64,000 nucleotides of DNA from Dehalococcoidia bacterium (GCA_003142375.1 PLME01000024.1:1-64000); one strand, 5' to 3'. Shown: positions 37,129-50,282, counted from the stretch's first letter. Numbers and translations: made by a program. The notes: generated by a model from the letters alone, not told the origin.

Positions 37129-37410
37129 TTACGGCTTAATTTCCGAATGGGCCTTATTATTGATGGTTAGCTTGACGGCGAATTCCGGGCATATCAACTC
37201 GCAGAACCCACAGGCCAGGCACTTGCTGCCGTCTTTGACCACTGCCAGTTGGTATCCCTTGGAGCTAAGCTCCGAACCCATCTTGAGCACATCGCGTGGG
37301 CAGTATTCAGCGCAGAAACCGCACCCTTTGCATCTCTCCCTGTCAATAAATACATATGCCAGAGGTTCGGCAGAATGGTTATGGTCGAAAGGTGTGCGCC
37401 ACAGCTTCAT
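37129..37410 (-). CDS. korD: 2x[4Fe-4S] ferredoxin subunit (KorD-like)
   Basis: CKGCGFCAEYCPRDVL and CLACGFCELICPEFAV. Confidence 0.88.
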   Translation of the reverse strand: MKLWRTPFDHNHSAEPLAYVFIDRERCKGCGFCAEYCPRDVLKMGSELSSKGYQLAVVKDGSKCLACGFCELICPEFAVKLTINNKAHSEIKP

Positions 37411-37513
37411 AATCGATAGAGTAGTATACCATTCGAGCCAGCATCAGACAAGATTGAGCTAAACGGCGGCCAGGCGGGCAGGAGTGCGTAAAAATAGCGG
37501 GGTTTTAATGTAT

Positions 37514-38416
37514 TTAAGCAGCGGAGGACATCCCTCGAATGCTGTTCAGGAGCAATACCAGTTCCCTCTGGTACTCATCATTACCTAATATGTCCAGATA
37601 GGAAAGGTCGCTGTCCTTTTCCCTGAGCACAGTGAGTATCTCTTGCGGGTTTTTACCCCGGCCGGTTTCTTCAGTGACTATTTTATGCCAGGCTAACAGT
37701 TTTTCCCTGTATTGCTTCAACCTTGCAAGCCCGTTGTCATAGCATCCGAAGTGTCCGTAGCACAGCTTGGCGGGCTTGAGTTCGATAAGCTTATCCACCG
37801 AAGCCAGCATTTCGTCCAGTTTAAAAGGGGGTGGCGTGGCAGGCCTTACCTTTCCCACTGTACACACGCCGGCTGCTTCACCCGCCAGGAGAATTCCGTG
37901 TGCCCGGTCGAACAGACTCAAGTGATGTATGGCATGGCCGGGAGTAAAATATATCTCAAGCTCCGTACCTGCCAGATCGAGCTTCATATTATCCTTAGCG
38001 GCAATAACCCGTTCTGCCGGCACGGGCTCTATCTCACCGTATTTGATAGCCAGGTCGCCCAGAGTTTGCAGGCTGGCATTCCACAATTTTTCCGGGTTTA
38101 CCATGTGAGGCAAAGCCCTCTCATGTACAACAACCCTGGCGTTGGGCATCGCCTTGACAGCGGCGCCTGCACCCCCTGCATGGTCTATGTGTATGTGCGT
38201 TAGCACGATATAGTCGATCTCTTCCGGCTTTGTGCCCGCTTCGGCCAGCGCCTCAAGCAGTCCACCTGCAGCAACGGCTGGTCCGGGATCGATAATGGCG
38301 TTCTTACCGCTATTAACAAGATAGCTGGATATGAACTTGCCGTAACCGAGTATGGGCGGCTTCAGGTCAAGCAGTTTCAGATTGGGCGATATGTTCGTTA
38401 CTCTGATACCTGTCAT
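37514..38416 (-). CDS. metallo-beta-lactamase-fold hydrolase
   Basis: LTHIHIDHAGGAG (HxHxDH), PGHAIHHLSLFD, LCYGHFG. Confidence 0.9.
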   Translation of the reverse strand: MTGIRVTNISPNLKLLDLKPPILGYGKFISSYLVNSGKNAIIDPGPAVAAGGLLEALAEAGTKPEEIDYIVLTHIHIDHAGGAGAAVKAMPNARVVVHERALPHMVNPEKLWNASLQTLGDLAIKYGEIEPVPAERVIAAKDNMKLDLAGTELEIYFTPGHAIHHLSLFDRAHGILLAGEAAGVCTVGKVRPATPPPFKLDEMLASVDKLIELKPAKLCYGHFGCYDNGLARLKQYREKLLAWHKIVTEETGRGKNPQEILTVLREKDSDLSYLDILGNDEYQRELVLLLNSIRGMSSAA

Positions 38417-38472
38417 CTTCTGCGTTTAGAAATTTGGCCAATTATACCCCTTGAAATATGGTAATCAAAAGG

Positions 38473-39714
38473 CTATCTCATTACAGGGATGCTGTCTATG
38501 GTATCCATCCGTTTGATAGAGTTCAGCTTCAACGAACTGAGAAAATCCGCACTTACTGGCCTGTAGTTGACCAATTCCGGGCTGATATTGATAGTCTTCT
38601 TGTCCCCATTGATGAAAGGATAGTTCTTCAGATCGTTGTTGTGCTTGTGCCCGTGGATAATCCAGCCGTTCCAATCGACGGGAAGCCTGTCCGGGTCATG
38701 CACCAGTAGAAAAGTATACCTTCCGTTTTTGATTATCTGGTATTCTTTAGCACCTCTGACATCAACATCGTGTTTTCCTCTTATAAAATTAATTTTCCCT
38801 TTTAGCCTTTCCAGCCAGTAACCGGCGGGTCTAGCTTCCTTTCCAAAAGATAGGTCGCCCAGGAAATAAACCTGGTTAGAACCAACGATATTGTTCCAGT
38901 TGTCCAGCAGGACTTCGTTCATCTCTTCAACGTTAGAGGAAGCAAACGGCCTGGCGCAATAGTGAATTATATTGGTGTGATCCAGGTGCAGATCGCTGCT
39001 AAGATATAATGGCTCTTGATCACCGTTGAATTTGACTCCTTCTATGCCTTTGCTGATCCTGAACAGCTTCAGCGTCTTGCTCCATTCGTTGGAGCTCAAG
39101 GCCTCACCCCTGGTGAGCAGCCTCTGCTGTAAAAAGTCGTACTCACAAATTATTTTAGATTGGTCATTCAGGAATGTTACCCTGAGACTATTCAAAGGTA
39201 AATAGAAATACCTCATATGGTAATCTTCGTTATCTACAGCATGAGATGAATATTTCTCGGCCAGCACCTTATCGGTAGACACATAGGACCACAGGCTCTC
39301 GAACTCCCTGCTATCCAGTTTATAGGCCAGCGTCGAGTGGAACAAAAAGTCTTCTTCTTTATCAAATGGTTGTGTCCTGGGTACAATTTTAAGTAGCCTC
39401 TGTGCCAGCTCCTGCCTGAACCTCTTAAATTCAGCTGAAGCAACTATGTTGAAATATATAACCCGGCCGTGTTGACCGTTAATCCAACGAAAACCATCGA
39501 TGAGATACGGCAAGAATGAGTACCGTCTGCCGATATTCAGGAGGGCCTCCTTGACCCGCTCCACCTGCTGATAGTCGGCAGCAAAGCTTCCGTATAACGA
39601 AATATGCGGGACCCTGTGTATTTTGTTCAGGGGTGTCCCGCACAGCCGGCTGACCCTGACAATAGACTCGGATAATTTTCTTTTGCCCGGCCCTATACGT
39701 ACTTCTATAAGCAT
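38473..39714 (-). CDS. fusion of 2H phosphoesterase (2'-5' RNA ligase-like) and calcineurin-like metallophosphoesterase
   Basis: N-half HISLYG and HSTLAY (two HxS/T motifs); C-half SSDLHLDHTN, FLGDLSFG, IRGKHD, HGHKHNN. Confidence 0.82.
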   Translation of the reverse strand: MLIEVRIGPGKRKLSESIVRVSRLCGTPLNKIHRVPHISLYGSFAADYQQVERVKEALLNIGRRYSFLPYLIDGFRWINGQHGRVIYFNIVASAEFKRFRQELAQRLLKIVPRTQPFDKEEDFLFHSTLAYKLDSREFESLWSYVSTDKVLAEKYSSHAVDNEDYHMRYFYLPLNSLRVTFLNDQSKIICEYDFLQQRLLTRGEALSSNEWSKTLKLFRISKGIEGVKFNGDQEPLYLSSDLHLDHTNIIHYCARPFASSNVEEMNEVLLDNWNNIVGSNQVYFLGDLSFGKEARPAGYWLERLKGKINFIRGKHDVDVRGAKEYQIIKNGRYTFLLVHDPDRLPVDWNGWIIHGHKHNNDLKNYPFINGDKKTINISPELVNYRPVSADFLSSLKLNSIKRMDTIDSIPVMR

Positions 39715-39879
39715 TTATCTTTAGTATAGCATGCGATTTATTCGTTTATCCCAATTACAATGTTCAGAGTAAGGATGACTTAAGTACTATATCCTAAGGT
39801 ACTAACTAATCATTGAGAATTTCTTTTAGGCAGGTATAATTGCTTAAGCGCTATTGGAAGGTCATATTGGGGTTTCATA

Positions 39880-40197
39880 TTGAATAAGATGACCGAGATA
39901 ATTAAAAAAACATTTCTGAATTTGCCAGGATGGCAAAGGGGGGCTCAGGGCCTGGGATTGTCCGTGATGCTAATGGCAGTCATCGTGGCGATCATGATTT
40001 TTTCGTTCTGGGTATGCAGCGCCGGACCCTTCTCCAATGGAAAAGAAATCGTGACGCCGAGCTCAACGCATTCTCAACCTATAAGCAATCCGGGGGCAAA
40101 TGCTTTTCGCTCCACCGGCAGCGATAATTACAGCAGCAGCGATGTCAGCCAGGTGCTTAATAAATTACAGAATTCGACCAGTACCTCCTCTCAGTAG
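39880..40197 (+). CDS. small single-TM protein with Ser/Thr-rich extracytoplasmic tail, unknown function
   Basis: 105-aa ORF (TTG start, or ATG at 39889); one strong TM segment; low-complexity tail. Confidence 0.4.
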   Translation: MNKMTEIIKKTFLNLPGWQRGAQGLGLSVMLMAVIVAIMIFSFWVCSAGPFSNGKEIVTPSSTHSQPISNPGANAFRSTGSDNYSSSDVSQVLNKLQNSTSTSSQ

Positions 40198-40397
40198 AAG
40201 GTTGTCCCTGCATCTAAATCTATAACCTTCAGACAGGACAGGAACTTCAAGAGCCAAAAGGCCGTGACTTATTAGCCAATCCTCACAAAAGGTTCGCGGC
40301 TGTCCGCAACACAAAGGGCATGAAATTATGCTTCCGCGGTGTTATGATTAATACTTGTCACTTTTCAAGCCATCATATAACGAGGTAAGTTTCTGAA

Positions 40398-41063
40398 ATG
40401 AAAGTACTGGCCTTTAACAGCAGCCCCCACAAGGATAATGGCAACACTGCACTAATCCTCAATCCCTTTCTCGGGGGCATGCGCGAGGCCGGCGCAGAGG
40501 TGGAGCTATTTTACACCTGCGATCTCGACATCAATCCGTGCCGGGGTGAGCTCAACTGCATGCTGAAAACCCCCGGAAAATGTCATCAGAACGATGATAT
40601 ACAAATGCTGACTCCCAAATTGGGTGCAGATGTGCTGGTATTAGCCAGCCCTCTATATATCTGGGCGGTGAACGGCCAGATGAAAAACCTGATGGATAGG
40701 ATGGTTCCCCTGCTACCTCCCAACAAAGGCCGGGTAATACTGGTCTCGAGCTGCGGTTTCTGGGGACTGGAAAATTTCGACCCCTTGCTTTTTCATATAA
40801 AGGCAATATGCCATAATATCGACCGCGTATTTGCAGGGGCGCTGCTCCGGCCGCACGCCGTATATCTGAAAATGATGTTGGAAGCTGGAGCGCAGGTACA
40901 GGATATCCCCGCAGCCGCTCAAGAAGCCGGACGCCAGTTAGTTGTTGATCAAACGATAAACCCCAAAACGCTGAGCATAGTCAGCCGCGAACTTGTATCG
41001 TTGGAAGCATGGAACGATCGGGTAAAACAGCGATTCGGCCCGACTGCAGATTCATCCCAATAG
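40398..41063 (+). CDS. flavodoxin-fold NAD(P)H-dependent FMN reductase family
   Basis: MKVLAFNSSPHKDNGNTALIL; CHQNDDIQ; ADVLVLASPLYIWAVNGQMKNLMDR. Confidence 0.88.
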   Translation: MKVLAFNSSPHKDNGNTALILNPFLGGMREAGAEVELFYTCDLDINPCRGELNCMLKTPGKCHQNDDIQMLTPKLGADVLVLASPLYIWAVNGQMKNLMDRMVPLLPPNKGRVILVSSCGFWGLENFDPLLFHIKAICHNIDRVFAGALLRPHAVYLKMMLEAGAQVQDIPAAAQEAGRQLVVDQTINPKTLSIVSRELVSLEAWNDRVKQRFGPTADSSQ

Positions 41064-41096
41064 AGCGATTGCGGTACCCGAACAGTGCGTTGTCTT

Positions 41097-42748
41097 TCAT
41101 ACAAACATGTAGTTCTTTTGATTGAATAGCTCTAGGCAGGCGTCCACGCTGTCGCAGTCATAAAGGCTGCCTTTGTTCTGCCAGATCTCCTCCAGCGCCT
41201 TATCTATCCCTAACGCCGGGCGGTAAGGACGATGTGAGGCCATGGCTTCGACGATATCCGCCACGGCCAGAATTTTCGCCTCCTGCAGGATCTCTGCTTC
41301 CTTCGATCCTTTCGGATAGCCGGAGCCGTCCAGCCTTTCATGGTGCTGCAATACGGTATCAGCGACGGAGCAGTGAAAATCCATGCTCTTGGCAATGTCG
41401 TATCCGCCCTGAGGGTGAGTCTGCAGCATGCGGTATTCGATATCACTGAGCTTGCCAGGTTTGCTGAGGATTTCCGACGGCACATATATTTTGCCGATGT
41501 CGTGAATAGTAGCGGCCATACGAAGTAGATCGAGCATATCGGCATCTATATCCATGTGTTTGGCCATGGCAACTGCCAGGTCAGTCACCCTGCGCTGATG
41601 TCCTGAAGTGTAAGGGTCCCTCAGTTCCACCATTTTAGTCATAGTATTGACGGCATCATTGAGTGATTTCTTGAGCTTCTCGTTGCTCCTGATAAGCTGC
41701 TCCTCCACCTGCTTCCGTTCACTAATGTTGGTGGCCGAAATAACAAAGCCGGCTATTCCATCATACGAGTCATTCACGGCCGACGCCGATACCAGCACCG
41801 GTATGGTGAGCCCTGCTTAGACAAATATGACATTTCGCACTGCGCACGAACTCCTGTGACTGTGCTCCTGGCCAGCAGCTCGTCGGCCTTCTTTCTATCC
41901 AGGACTATTGAATTGAAATCGGAGCCCTTTAGTTTATTTCCACGTATCCCGAGAAGCGAAGTATTGGCGCCGTTGGCATAAATGATCTTACCGTTTTCAT
42001 CCAGCAGCAGGACGGATTCGGTCATGGTGCCGAGTATCTCATCGGCAGCAACTATCGGGGTTATTCTCATCATTCCGTACTTGGAAACCGCGTAGACGAT
42101 ACCTATGCTCCATATAAGCCCCGACATGTCAGTTAATTGTGGATACGCCAGGGTGCCCAGCAACTGATAGAAAACCCCGGTAACTAAACCGAACAGGATG
42201 GCGATGCCGCCAAAAAGGAGCATTAACAGGGACTGCCTTTTCTGGCGAAACGCTTTCATCTTTAGTGCATAGCTGATCAAAAGGTAACAGCATATACCAA
42301 GCATTACGGTAAAATAAGCTACGTAAGTGTACAAATATAATCCGGGTGCCCACACCATGGCCCAGCCCCAGGCAGCCTTTTCAGCACTGAAAATCGTTGC
42401 ACCCGACCACTGCCAGTAAACAAATAGAGCTGGCAAAAATACTGTGCCCAAAATAATTGCCCTATTTTTCAAAACCCGCTGGGTGTGTGAGTAGATAAGA
42501 TAAAACCACAAGGCAGCGACAGGGAAACCGCTCATACCTATAATGGCACCGTTGACGAACAGATGGGCCTCTTCCTCAGTGTGCGCCAGGTTGATCAGAC
42601 CATAAAAGAAGCTCCATACCGCCAGAGTGAATATAAGCAACGCACAGGCACGATTTATCTGCCCCCTGGGGTTGTTGCTGAAAATCAATATAATCAGCAA
42701 GGCTTCAGCCAGGAAGCTGCCAAAGTGCACGATGGGAACAATATACAT
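41097..42748 (-). pseudogene. 7TM + PAS + HD-GYP sensor protein split by an apparent 1-nt frameshift near 41801-41806 (or assembly error)
   Basis: ORF 41774..42748 carries the membrane and PAS N-half; ORF 41097..41798 resumes the PAS C-terminal part (VLVSASAVNDSYDGIAGFVISATNISERKQ) and carries HDIGKIYVP..HHERLDGSGYP HD-GYP. Confidence 0.7.
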
Positions 42749-42949
42749 ATGTTGCTAAATAACTGGCAGGACTAATTACCGCTGTGTTTTCATATGTATA
42801 CAAATATGCGGTTATATGCCAAATAACGCAGTGGTCGAATAGACACAATATTACGAGCCATGTAGATAATTAGTTCTGAAACGTATATTTTATGGACATC
42901 AAGAAGAACGTGGAATAGCCATATATATGGGGTACGGCGAGCGCCCTTA

Positions 42950-45814
42950 CTAACTAACCCGGGCAGCCCCGGCTGTGCTCTTCTCGAGGATATCCCGCAG
43001 GTAGCGCCCGGTCGCGGAGCCTTCTATCCCAGCCACTTGCTCAGGTGTTCCCGTGGCTATGACATAGCCGCCCTCATCCCCTGCACCCGGTCCCAGGTCG
43101 ATTATGTGGTCCGCATTTTTAATGACGTCAAGATGATGTTCGATGATGACAACTGTATTCCCTGAATCAACCAGCCTTTGCAACACCCTGAGCAGGCAAT
43201 CTATGTCGGCAAATGACAGCCCCGTGGTAGGCTCATCCAGTATGTAGACGGTCTTGCCCGTAGACCTGCGTGATAATTCCGTAGCCAGTTTAACGCGCTG
43301 TGCTTCGCCGCCTGACAGAGTGGGCGCGGGCTGGCCCAACCGCATATAACCCAACCCAACATCCTGCAGGGTTCCCAGCTTATTCTTGATCTTGGGGAAG
43401 TTTTCGAAAAAGGCTGTGGCCTCCTCGATGGTCATATCCAGCACATCGGCTATATTTTTACCTTTAAACTGAATCTCCAGGGCCTCGCGGTTATAACGTT
43501 TACCCTTACATACTTCGCAAGGCACTGTTACATCGGGCAGGAATTGCATTTCTATCTGAATATAGCCTTCGCCCTGGCAGGCCTCGCATCTGCCTCCGCG
43601 CACATTGAAGGAAAACCTTCCCGGGCCGTAACCACGCACTCTTGCTTCAGGCACCGATGCAAACAGCTCCCTGATAGGGGTGAATGCACCAGTGTAGGTG
43701 GCAGGGTTGCTGCGAGGTGTGCGACCTATGGGCGACTGATCGATATTGATAACCTTGTCTATATTCTCGGTCCCGGTAATTGCATCGCATTTGCCGGGCT
43801 TCTCCCTTGACTGATAAAAAATCTGCGCCAGCTTCTTATACAGTACGTCGTTCATGAGGGTGCTCTTACCGCTGCCCGACACCCCACTGATACACACCAG
43901 CTTGCCCAGAGGTATCTTGACATCGATATCCTTCAAGTTGTTTTCGGCAGCACCCTTGATCACCATATATTTCCCGGAGCCATTCCTGCGTTTCTTCGGC
44001 ATGGGTATCTCTTTGGCTCCGCTCAAATACTGCCCCGTTACAGAGGCACGGCTTCTCATTACATCTTCGATCGTGCCGGTGGCAACTATCGAACCGCCGT
44101 GCTCCCCTGCACCCGGCCCGAGATCGACAATAAAATCCGCCGCCCGCATCATAGCCTCATCGTGCTCCACACTGATTACCGTATTGCCCAAATCCCTCAG
44201 CTTCTTGAGGGTAGTTATCAACCTGTGTATGTCAGCAGGATGCAGCCCTATGGTCGGCTCGTCACAGATATATAGAACACCCATCAGACCACTGCCGATC
44301 ATAGTTGCCAGCCTGATACGTTGCGCTTCACCACCACTTAATGTCATTGAGGCGCGTTCCAGCGTAAGGTAGCCCAGGCCGATATCTTTCAGGAACCCCA
44401 ACCTGGCATCTATCTCCTTGATGATCTGCTGCGCTATGGTCTTTTCATTTACACTCAATATGGGCTTGCCATCCCGCATGCCTGTAACAGCAGTTATCCA
44501 GTAACCCGCCTCAACCGCCGACATGGCTGTCACATCCATGATATTCTTGCCGTCGACCTTCACCGCCAGCGATTCCGGCTTCAATCTTTTACCCTCGCAG
44601 GCCAGGCAGGGTGAGGCTGACATATATTTTTCGATCTCCGCACGCCTGTTTTCCGACTCTGTTTCCCGGTAGAGCCTCTCAAGATTGGGGATAACGCCTT
44701 CGAAACCCACCGCATACTCACGAACCTTGCCAAAACGATAGCGGTATCTGTGCTTTTCGGGGTTTTCTCCGTAGAGGACGAGGTTTAGTTGATCTTTAGT
44801 AAGCTTTTTTATGGGTATCCTCAGCGAGAAACCGTAGCGCTCAGCAATCTCTTCAAGCTGGCTTAAATACCAGCTATAAGTTGCCCAGGGCCTGATGGCC
44901 CCCTCCGCAATGGTCAGGTTTTTATTGGGTATCACCAGGTCAGGATCGATCTCCAGCTTGAAACCCAGCCCGGTACAGGTGGGGCAGGCGCCGTGCGGGC
45001 TATTGAAACTGAATGTACGGGGAGCTATCTCACCCAGGCTGATCCCGCAATTTACACAGGCGAAGTGCTCGGAGAAAAGCAGCTCCTCGCCTTCTATTAT
45101 CGAGATCAATACTACTCCTCCCCCCAGTTTAAGAGCGGTCTCGACTGAATCGGCGATCCTGGCTGTATTGCTGCCCTCACCGGTTACGATTCGGTCCACC
45201 ACCGCCTCGACAGTATGTTTCTTGTTCTTGTCGAGGTTAAAATCCTCTGAGAGGTCACGGATATAGCCGTCCACCCTGACACGCACAAAACCGGCCTTTC
45301 GCAGGTCATCGAATATCTGCTGGTGCTCGCCTTTCCTATCCCTGATGAGCGGTGAAAGTATCATAATCCGCTTGCCAGGCTCTATATTGAGTACGGCATC
45401 CACGATTTGCTGCACGGTCTGCCGGGCTATTTCACGTCCGCACTGCGGGCAATACGGCCTTCCGACACGTGCAAACAGCAGCCGCAGGTAGTCATATATC
45501 TCGGTAACAGTGCCCACGGTCGAACGCGGGTTATGCGAAGGGCCTTTCTGGTCGATCGATATGGCAGGGCTGAGCCCCTCGATATAGTCCACGTCCGGCT
45601 TATCCATACGTCCCAGGAACTGACGGGCATAGGCGGAGAGCGATTCGATATAGCGCCGCTGGCCCTCAGCGTAGATGGTATCGAAAGCCAGTGAGCTCTT
45701 GCCGGACCCCGAGACGCCGGTTATGACCACCAGCTTGTCGCGGGGTATGGTTACATCTATATTCTTGAGGTTGTGCTCGCGTGCGCCGCGCACAACTATA
45801 GTATTAAGCGTCAT
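42950..45814 (-). CDS. uvrA: excinuclease ABC subunit UvrA
   Basis: [85 protein letters not shown]; two ABC modules; start placed at internal Met. Confidence 0.97.
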   Translation of the reverse strand: MTLNTIVVRGAREHNLKNIDVTIPRDKLVVITGVSGSGKSSLAFDTIYAEGQRRYIESLSAYARQFLGRMDKPDVDYIEGLSPAISIDQKGPSHNPRSTVGTVTEIYDYLRLLFARVGRPYCPQCGREIARQTVQQIVDAVLNIEPGKRIMILSPLIRDRKGEHQQIFDDLRKAGFVRVRVDGYIRDLSEDFNLDKNKKHTVEAVVDRIVTGEGSNTARIADSVETALKLGGGVVLISIIEGEELLFSEHFACVNCGISLGEIAPRTFSFNSPHGACPTCTGLGFKLEIDPDLVIPNKNLTIAEGAIRPWATYSWYLSQLEEIAERYGFSLRIPIKKLTKDQLNLVLYGENPEKHRYRYRFGKVREYAVGFEGVIPNLERLYRETESENRRAEIEKYMSASPCLACEGKRLKPESLAVKVDGKNIMDVTAMSAVEAGYWITAVTGMRDGKPILSVNEKTIAQQIIKEIDARLGFLKDIGLGYLTLERASMTLSGGEAQRIRLATMIGSGLMGVLYICDEPTIGLHPADIHRLITTLKKLRDLGNTVISVEHDEAMMRAADFIVDLGPGAGEHGGSIVATGTIEDVMRSRASVTGQYLSGAKEIPMPKKRRNGSGKYMVIKGAAENNLKDIDVKIPLGKLVCISGVSGSGKSTLMNDVLYKKLAQIFYQSREKPGKCDAITGTENIDKVINIDQSPIGRTPRSNPATYTGAFTPIRELFASVPEARVRGYGPGRFSFNVRGGRCEACQGEGYIQIEMQFLPDVTVPCEVCKGKRYNREALEIQFKGKNIADVLDMTIEEATAFFENFPKIKNKLGTLQDVGLGYMRLGQPAPTLSGGEAQRVKLATELSRRSTGKTVYILDEPTTGLSFADIDCLLRVLQRLVDSGNTVVIIEHHLDVIKNADHIIDLGPGAGDEGGYVIATGTPEQVAGIEGSATGRYLRDILEKSTAGAARVS

Positions 45815-45879
45815 AAAATTTTCCTTTGTCCGAAGAGACTCTACTATTGTAGCACTGTGAATCGGAGGGGATAAAAAGA

Positions 45880-45906
45880 AGGAGGCCGGCTTGTAACCGG
45901 CCTCCT
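45880..45906 (-). terminator. rho-independent terminator downstream of the acetate transporter
   Basis: 10-bp GC-rich stem AGGAGGCCGG/CCGGCCTCCT, 7-nt loop, followed on the minus strand by CTTTTT. Confidence 0.8.
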
Positions 45907-45938
45907 GAAGGGTTATTTGATTCTTTAACCTGAAAATA

Positions 45939-46538
45939 TCAGGCAACCGGTCCGATGGGCCAAACAACCTTCTTGTATACTTCGTTCAATACCTGAGCCA
46001 GGCCGGCATAGATAGCTGAAAAACCGCAAATAATCCCCTCATATCCGGTGATAATGCCTATGACCTGGTTGCCTGTTATGTCAGTAATGGCAAGCAGGAA
46101 GAAAAGTAAGGCAAGCGTTCCGAATACAACCTGTAGTGCCCGGTTGAGCTTCAAAGTCCCAACGAATAAAACGGTGGTGAAAATACCCCACATGATAAAA
46201 TAAGAGATCATACCCGCACTATCCGTTTTATCCCACCAGCCAATTTTGGGCATTACCAATAGCGCTACCAGAGAAAGCCAAAAAAGTCCATATGAGGTGA
46301 ATGCTGTTGCGCCAAATGTATTGCCCTTTTTCCATTCCAGTATTCCAGCGATCACCTGTGCGATGCCGCCATAAAATATACCCATTGCCAGGATCATTGA
46401 GCCAAGAGTGAAAAACCCCGCATTGTGCAAATTAAGAAGAACAGTGGTCATGCCGAATGCAAGGAGTCCCAGCGGTGCCGGATTTGCCGTTGTGTCCTTG
46501 ATTGACCTTAGAATCTCCGTGCCTTGCTGTTGTGCCAA
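45939..46538 (-). CDS. satP: GPR1/FUN34/YaaH (AceTr) family acetate transporter
   Basis: [25 protein letters not shown] family motif, six TM helices. Confidence 0.9.
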   Translation of the reverse strand: MAQQQGTEILRSIKDTTANPAPLGLLAFGMTTVLLNLHNAGFFTLGSMILAMGIFYGGIAQVIAGILEWKKGNTFGATAFTSYGLFWLSLVALLVMPKIGWWDKTDSAGMISYFIMWGIFTTVLFVGTLKLNRALQVVFGTLALLFFLLAITDITGNQVIGIITGYEGIICGFSAIYAGLAQVLNEVYKKVVWPIGPVA

Positions 46539-46665
46539 ATTGCTACCTCCTAATAATTTTTAATGAAAGAAAATACTGGCTCGTTATTATACGTGGCTAT
46601 CACAGAGGGTGTCAACGCACGTACGCACGATCGGCGGCCGCATCAGCGCCATTATCGGGTAAAAA

Positions 46666-46696
46666 AAACGGCGCTGCGTGTAAAGCAGCGCCGTTT
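46666..46696 (-). terminator. rho-independent terminator downstream of acs
   Basis: 12-bp stem AAACGGCGCTGC/GCAGCGCCGTTT with 7-nt loop; A-run on plus (U-tract on minus). Confidence 0.85.
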
Positions 46697-46711
46697 CTCA
46701 AGTACTTGGAG

Positions 46712-48694
<1,983 letters not shown>

Positions 48695-48874
48695 AACTTG
48701 CTTTATTGATCCTCCTTAAATTTTTTATCAGGGTAAGTTTCTATACAAAGGGTTGTTACTGGGAAACACCATTACAGACTGTCAGAATTGATCAAACAAA
48801 AATTTACCGATTTACGGGCATAGTACAACCAAACGAAAATGATACATTATGAAATTTGGACTGTCAAGCTTAAG

Positions 48875-49960
48875 TCAAGCTTCTATAATTTCCGCCTGTT
48901 GCTGGCTGCGTATGTACTTAAATATCTCCCAGATAGTGGCTGCCACCGGCAGGGCCAGGATCATGCCCCAGAATCCTCCAACATAGCCTCCCACCACCAG
49001 CAGGACCATGACGATTGCCGGATGGATCTGCATATATTTACCCTGTATCCAGTTGACAAAAACGGTGTTTAACAATACCTGAACAATGACCACCACCAGC
49101 AGTACCCATAGGATCCTGTCCGGCGCCAGCGCCAGTGTAATAATAGCGATAATCAACCCGGAAATAACCGGGCCAATAATCGGGATGAACTGGGTAATAG
49201 CTGTGACAGCGGCCAGGGCCGGAGCATACTCAATCCTCAAGGCCAACAGTCCCAGGAATACCATTGTCCCGGCTATAAGTCCCAGGATTATTTGAGAGCG
49301 CAGGTAACGCCCCATAGCATTGACGATAATGCTGAGTATATTTCCTGCATGCCTGGCTGCGTTGGGCGGTAATATATCATAAAAATACTTCTGGAATGAC
49401 TCGTAATCCATGAGAATGAAAAAGAGGAAGAACGGCATAATCATAAACCCTATGATGGTAGGCACGCTGCCGGGTATGAGTGCCATGCTCCCCACGACAA
49501 AATCTTGTATAAATTTACCCGCGGCAGGGCCGAGGTTATCAATAAATGAACCGATTTGCAAAGCAAGAGTATCCGGTACGCTGCCTTTGAAATTCTTTAT
49601 CCAGGCGGTTATCTGGTTGGCGCTCATGGTGAGGAATTCGGGCGCTTTGATGATTAAAACATTAGAGGCGTTGACCAGCGCAGACCCAATATAGGCTATA
49701 AACAATACCAGTAAAACTATAATAACGATAAATAAAATGACTATGGATATGACGCGTTTGGCTTTCTGAGCTTTGCCCTTAGTAGGCAAAATGCCCTCGA
49801 ACCAGTTGACCAGAGGCATCAATAAATAGGCCAGCAAAATACCGACCAGGAATGGGACAAGTACCGCCATGGAAATCACTACTAACCACAGCGCAATAAC
49901 GAGTGCAACCAAGATTAGAAAAGGCTGCCAGTATTTCCTCAATTGGCTGACGTTGGTCAT
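48875..49960 (-). CDS. AI-2E/PerM-family membrane protein
   Basis: 8-TM pattern, PIIGPVISGLIIAIITLAL and QGKYMQIHPAIVMVLLVVGGYVGGFWGMILALPVAAT motifs. Confidence 0.88.
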   Translation of the reverse strand: MTNVSQLRKYWQPFLILVALVIALWLVVISMAVLVPFLVGILLAYLLMPLVNWFEGILPTKGKAQKAKRVISIVILFIVIIVLLVLFIAYIGSALVNASNVLIIKAPEFLTMSANQITAWIKNFKGSVPDTLALQIGSFIDNLGPAAGKFIQDFVVGSMALIPGSVPTIIGFMIMPFFLFFILMDYESFQKYFYDILPPNAARHAGNILSIIVNAMGRYLRSQIILGLIAGTMVFLGLLALRIEYAPALAAVTAITQFIPIIGPVISGLIIAIITLALAPDRILWVLLVVVIVQVLLNTVFVNWIQGKYMQIHPAIVMVLLVVGGYVGGFWGMILALPVAATIWEIFKYIRSQQQAEIIEA

Positions 49961-50069
49961 ATCTTGTATACCTCTTTATATAATATATGTAATTACGAAA
50001 ACCCTGACTATGAGAGGTTACCTGCTCCCCTGATCAAAACAGGTTCTCCCAGCGCATTTGGGGATGCTT

Positions 50070-50282
50070 CTACTCCTCATCTGCGGCCATTTTACTGGAT
50101 ACCGCATCCTTCATACGCCTGACAGCTTCGGCAGCTTTCCCTTTAGTCTCTGATGCCTTTTCTTTTACAATGCGACGTGTCTCCGAACCGGGCTGCGGAG
50201 CGTAGAGCAAACCCACAGCTGCGCCGATTATCGCCCCTATAATTAGGCCAGCAAAGAAACCGGAACTGGAATCCTTATTCAT
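50070..50282 (-). CDS. YtxH-like small membrane protein
   Basis: GFFAGLIIGAIIGAAVGLLYAPQPGSETRRIVKEKA; internal Met start. Confidence 0.8.
   Translation of the reverse strand: MNKDSSSGFFAGLIIGAIIGAAVGLLYAPQPGSETRRIVKEKASETKGKAAEAVRRMKDAVSSKMAADEE

Noticed and set aside
40197-40230. Weak inverted repeat GAAGGTT/AACCTTC after the small membrane protein gene
   Set aside because: Short stem with a long loop and no U-tract; not enough support to call a terminator.
41774-41830. Programmed ribosomal frameshift in the HD-GYP gene
   Set aside because: No slippery heptamer or obvious downstream pseudoknot seen; a single-base deletion or sequencing error is simpler.
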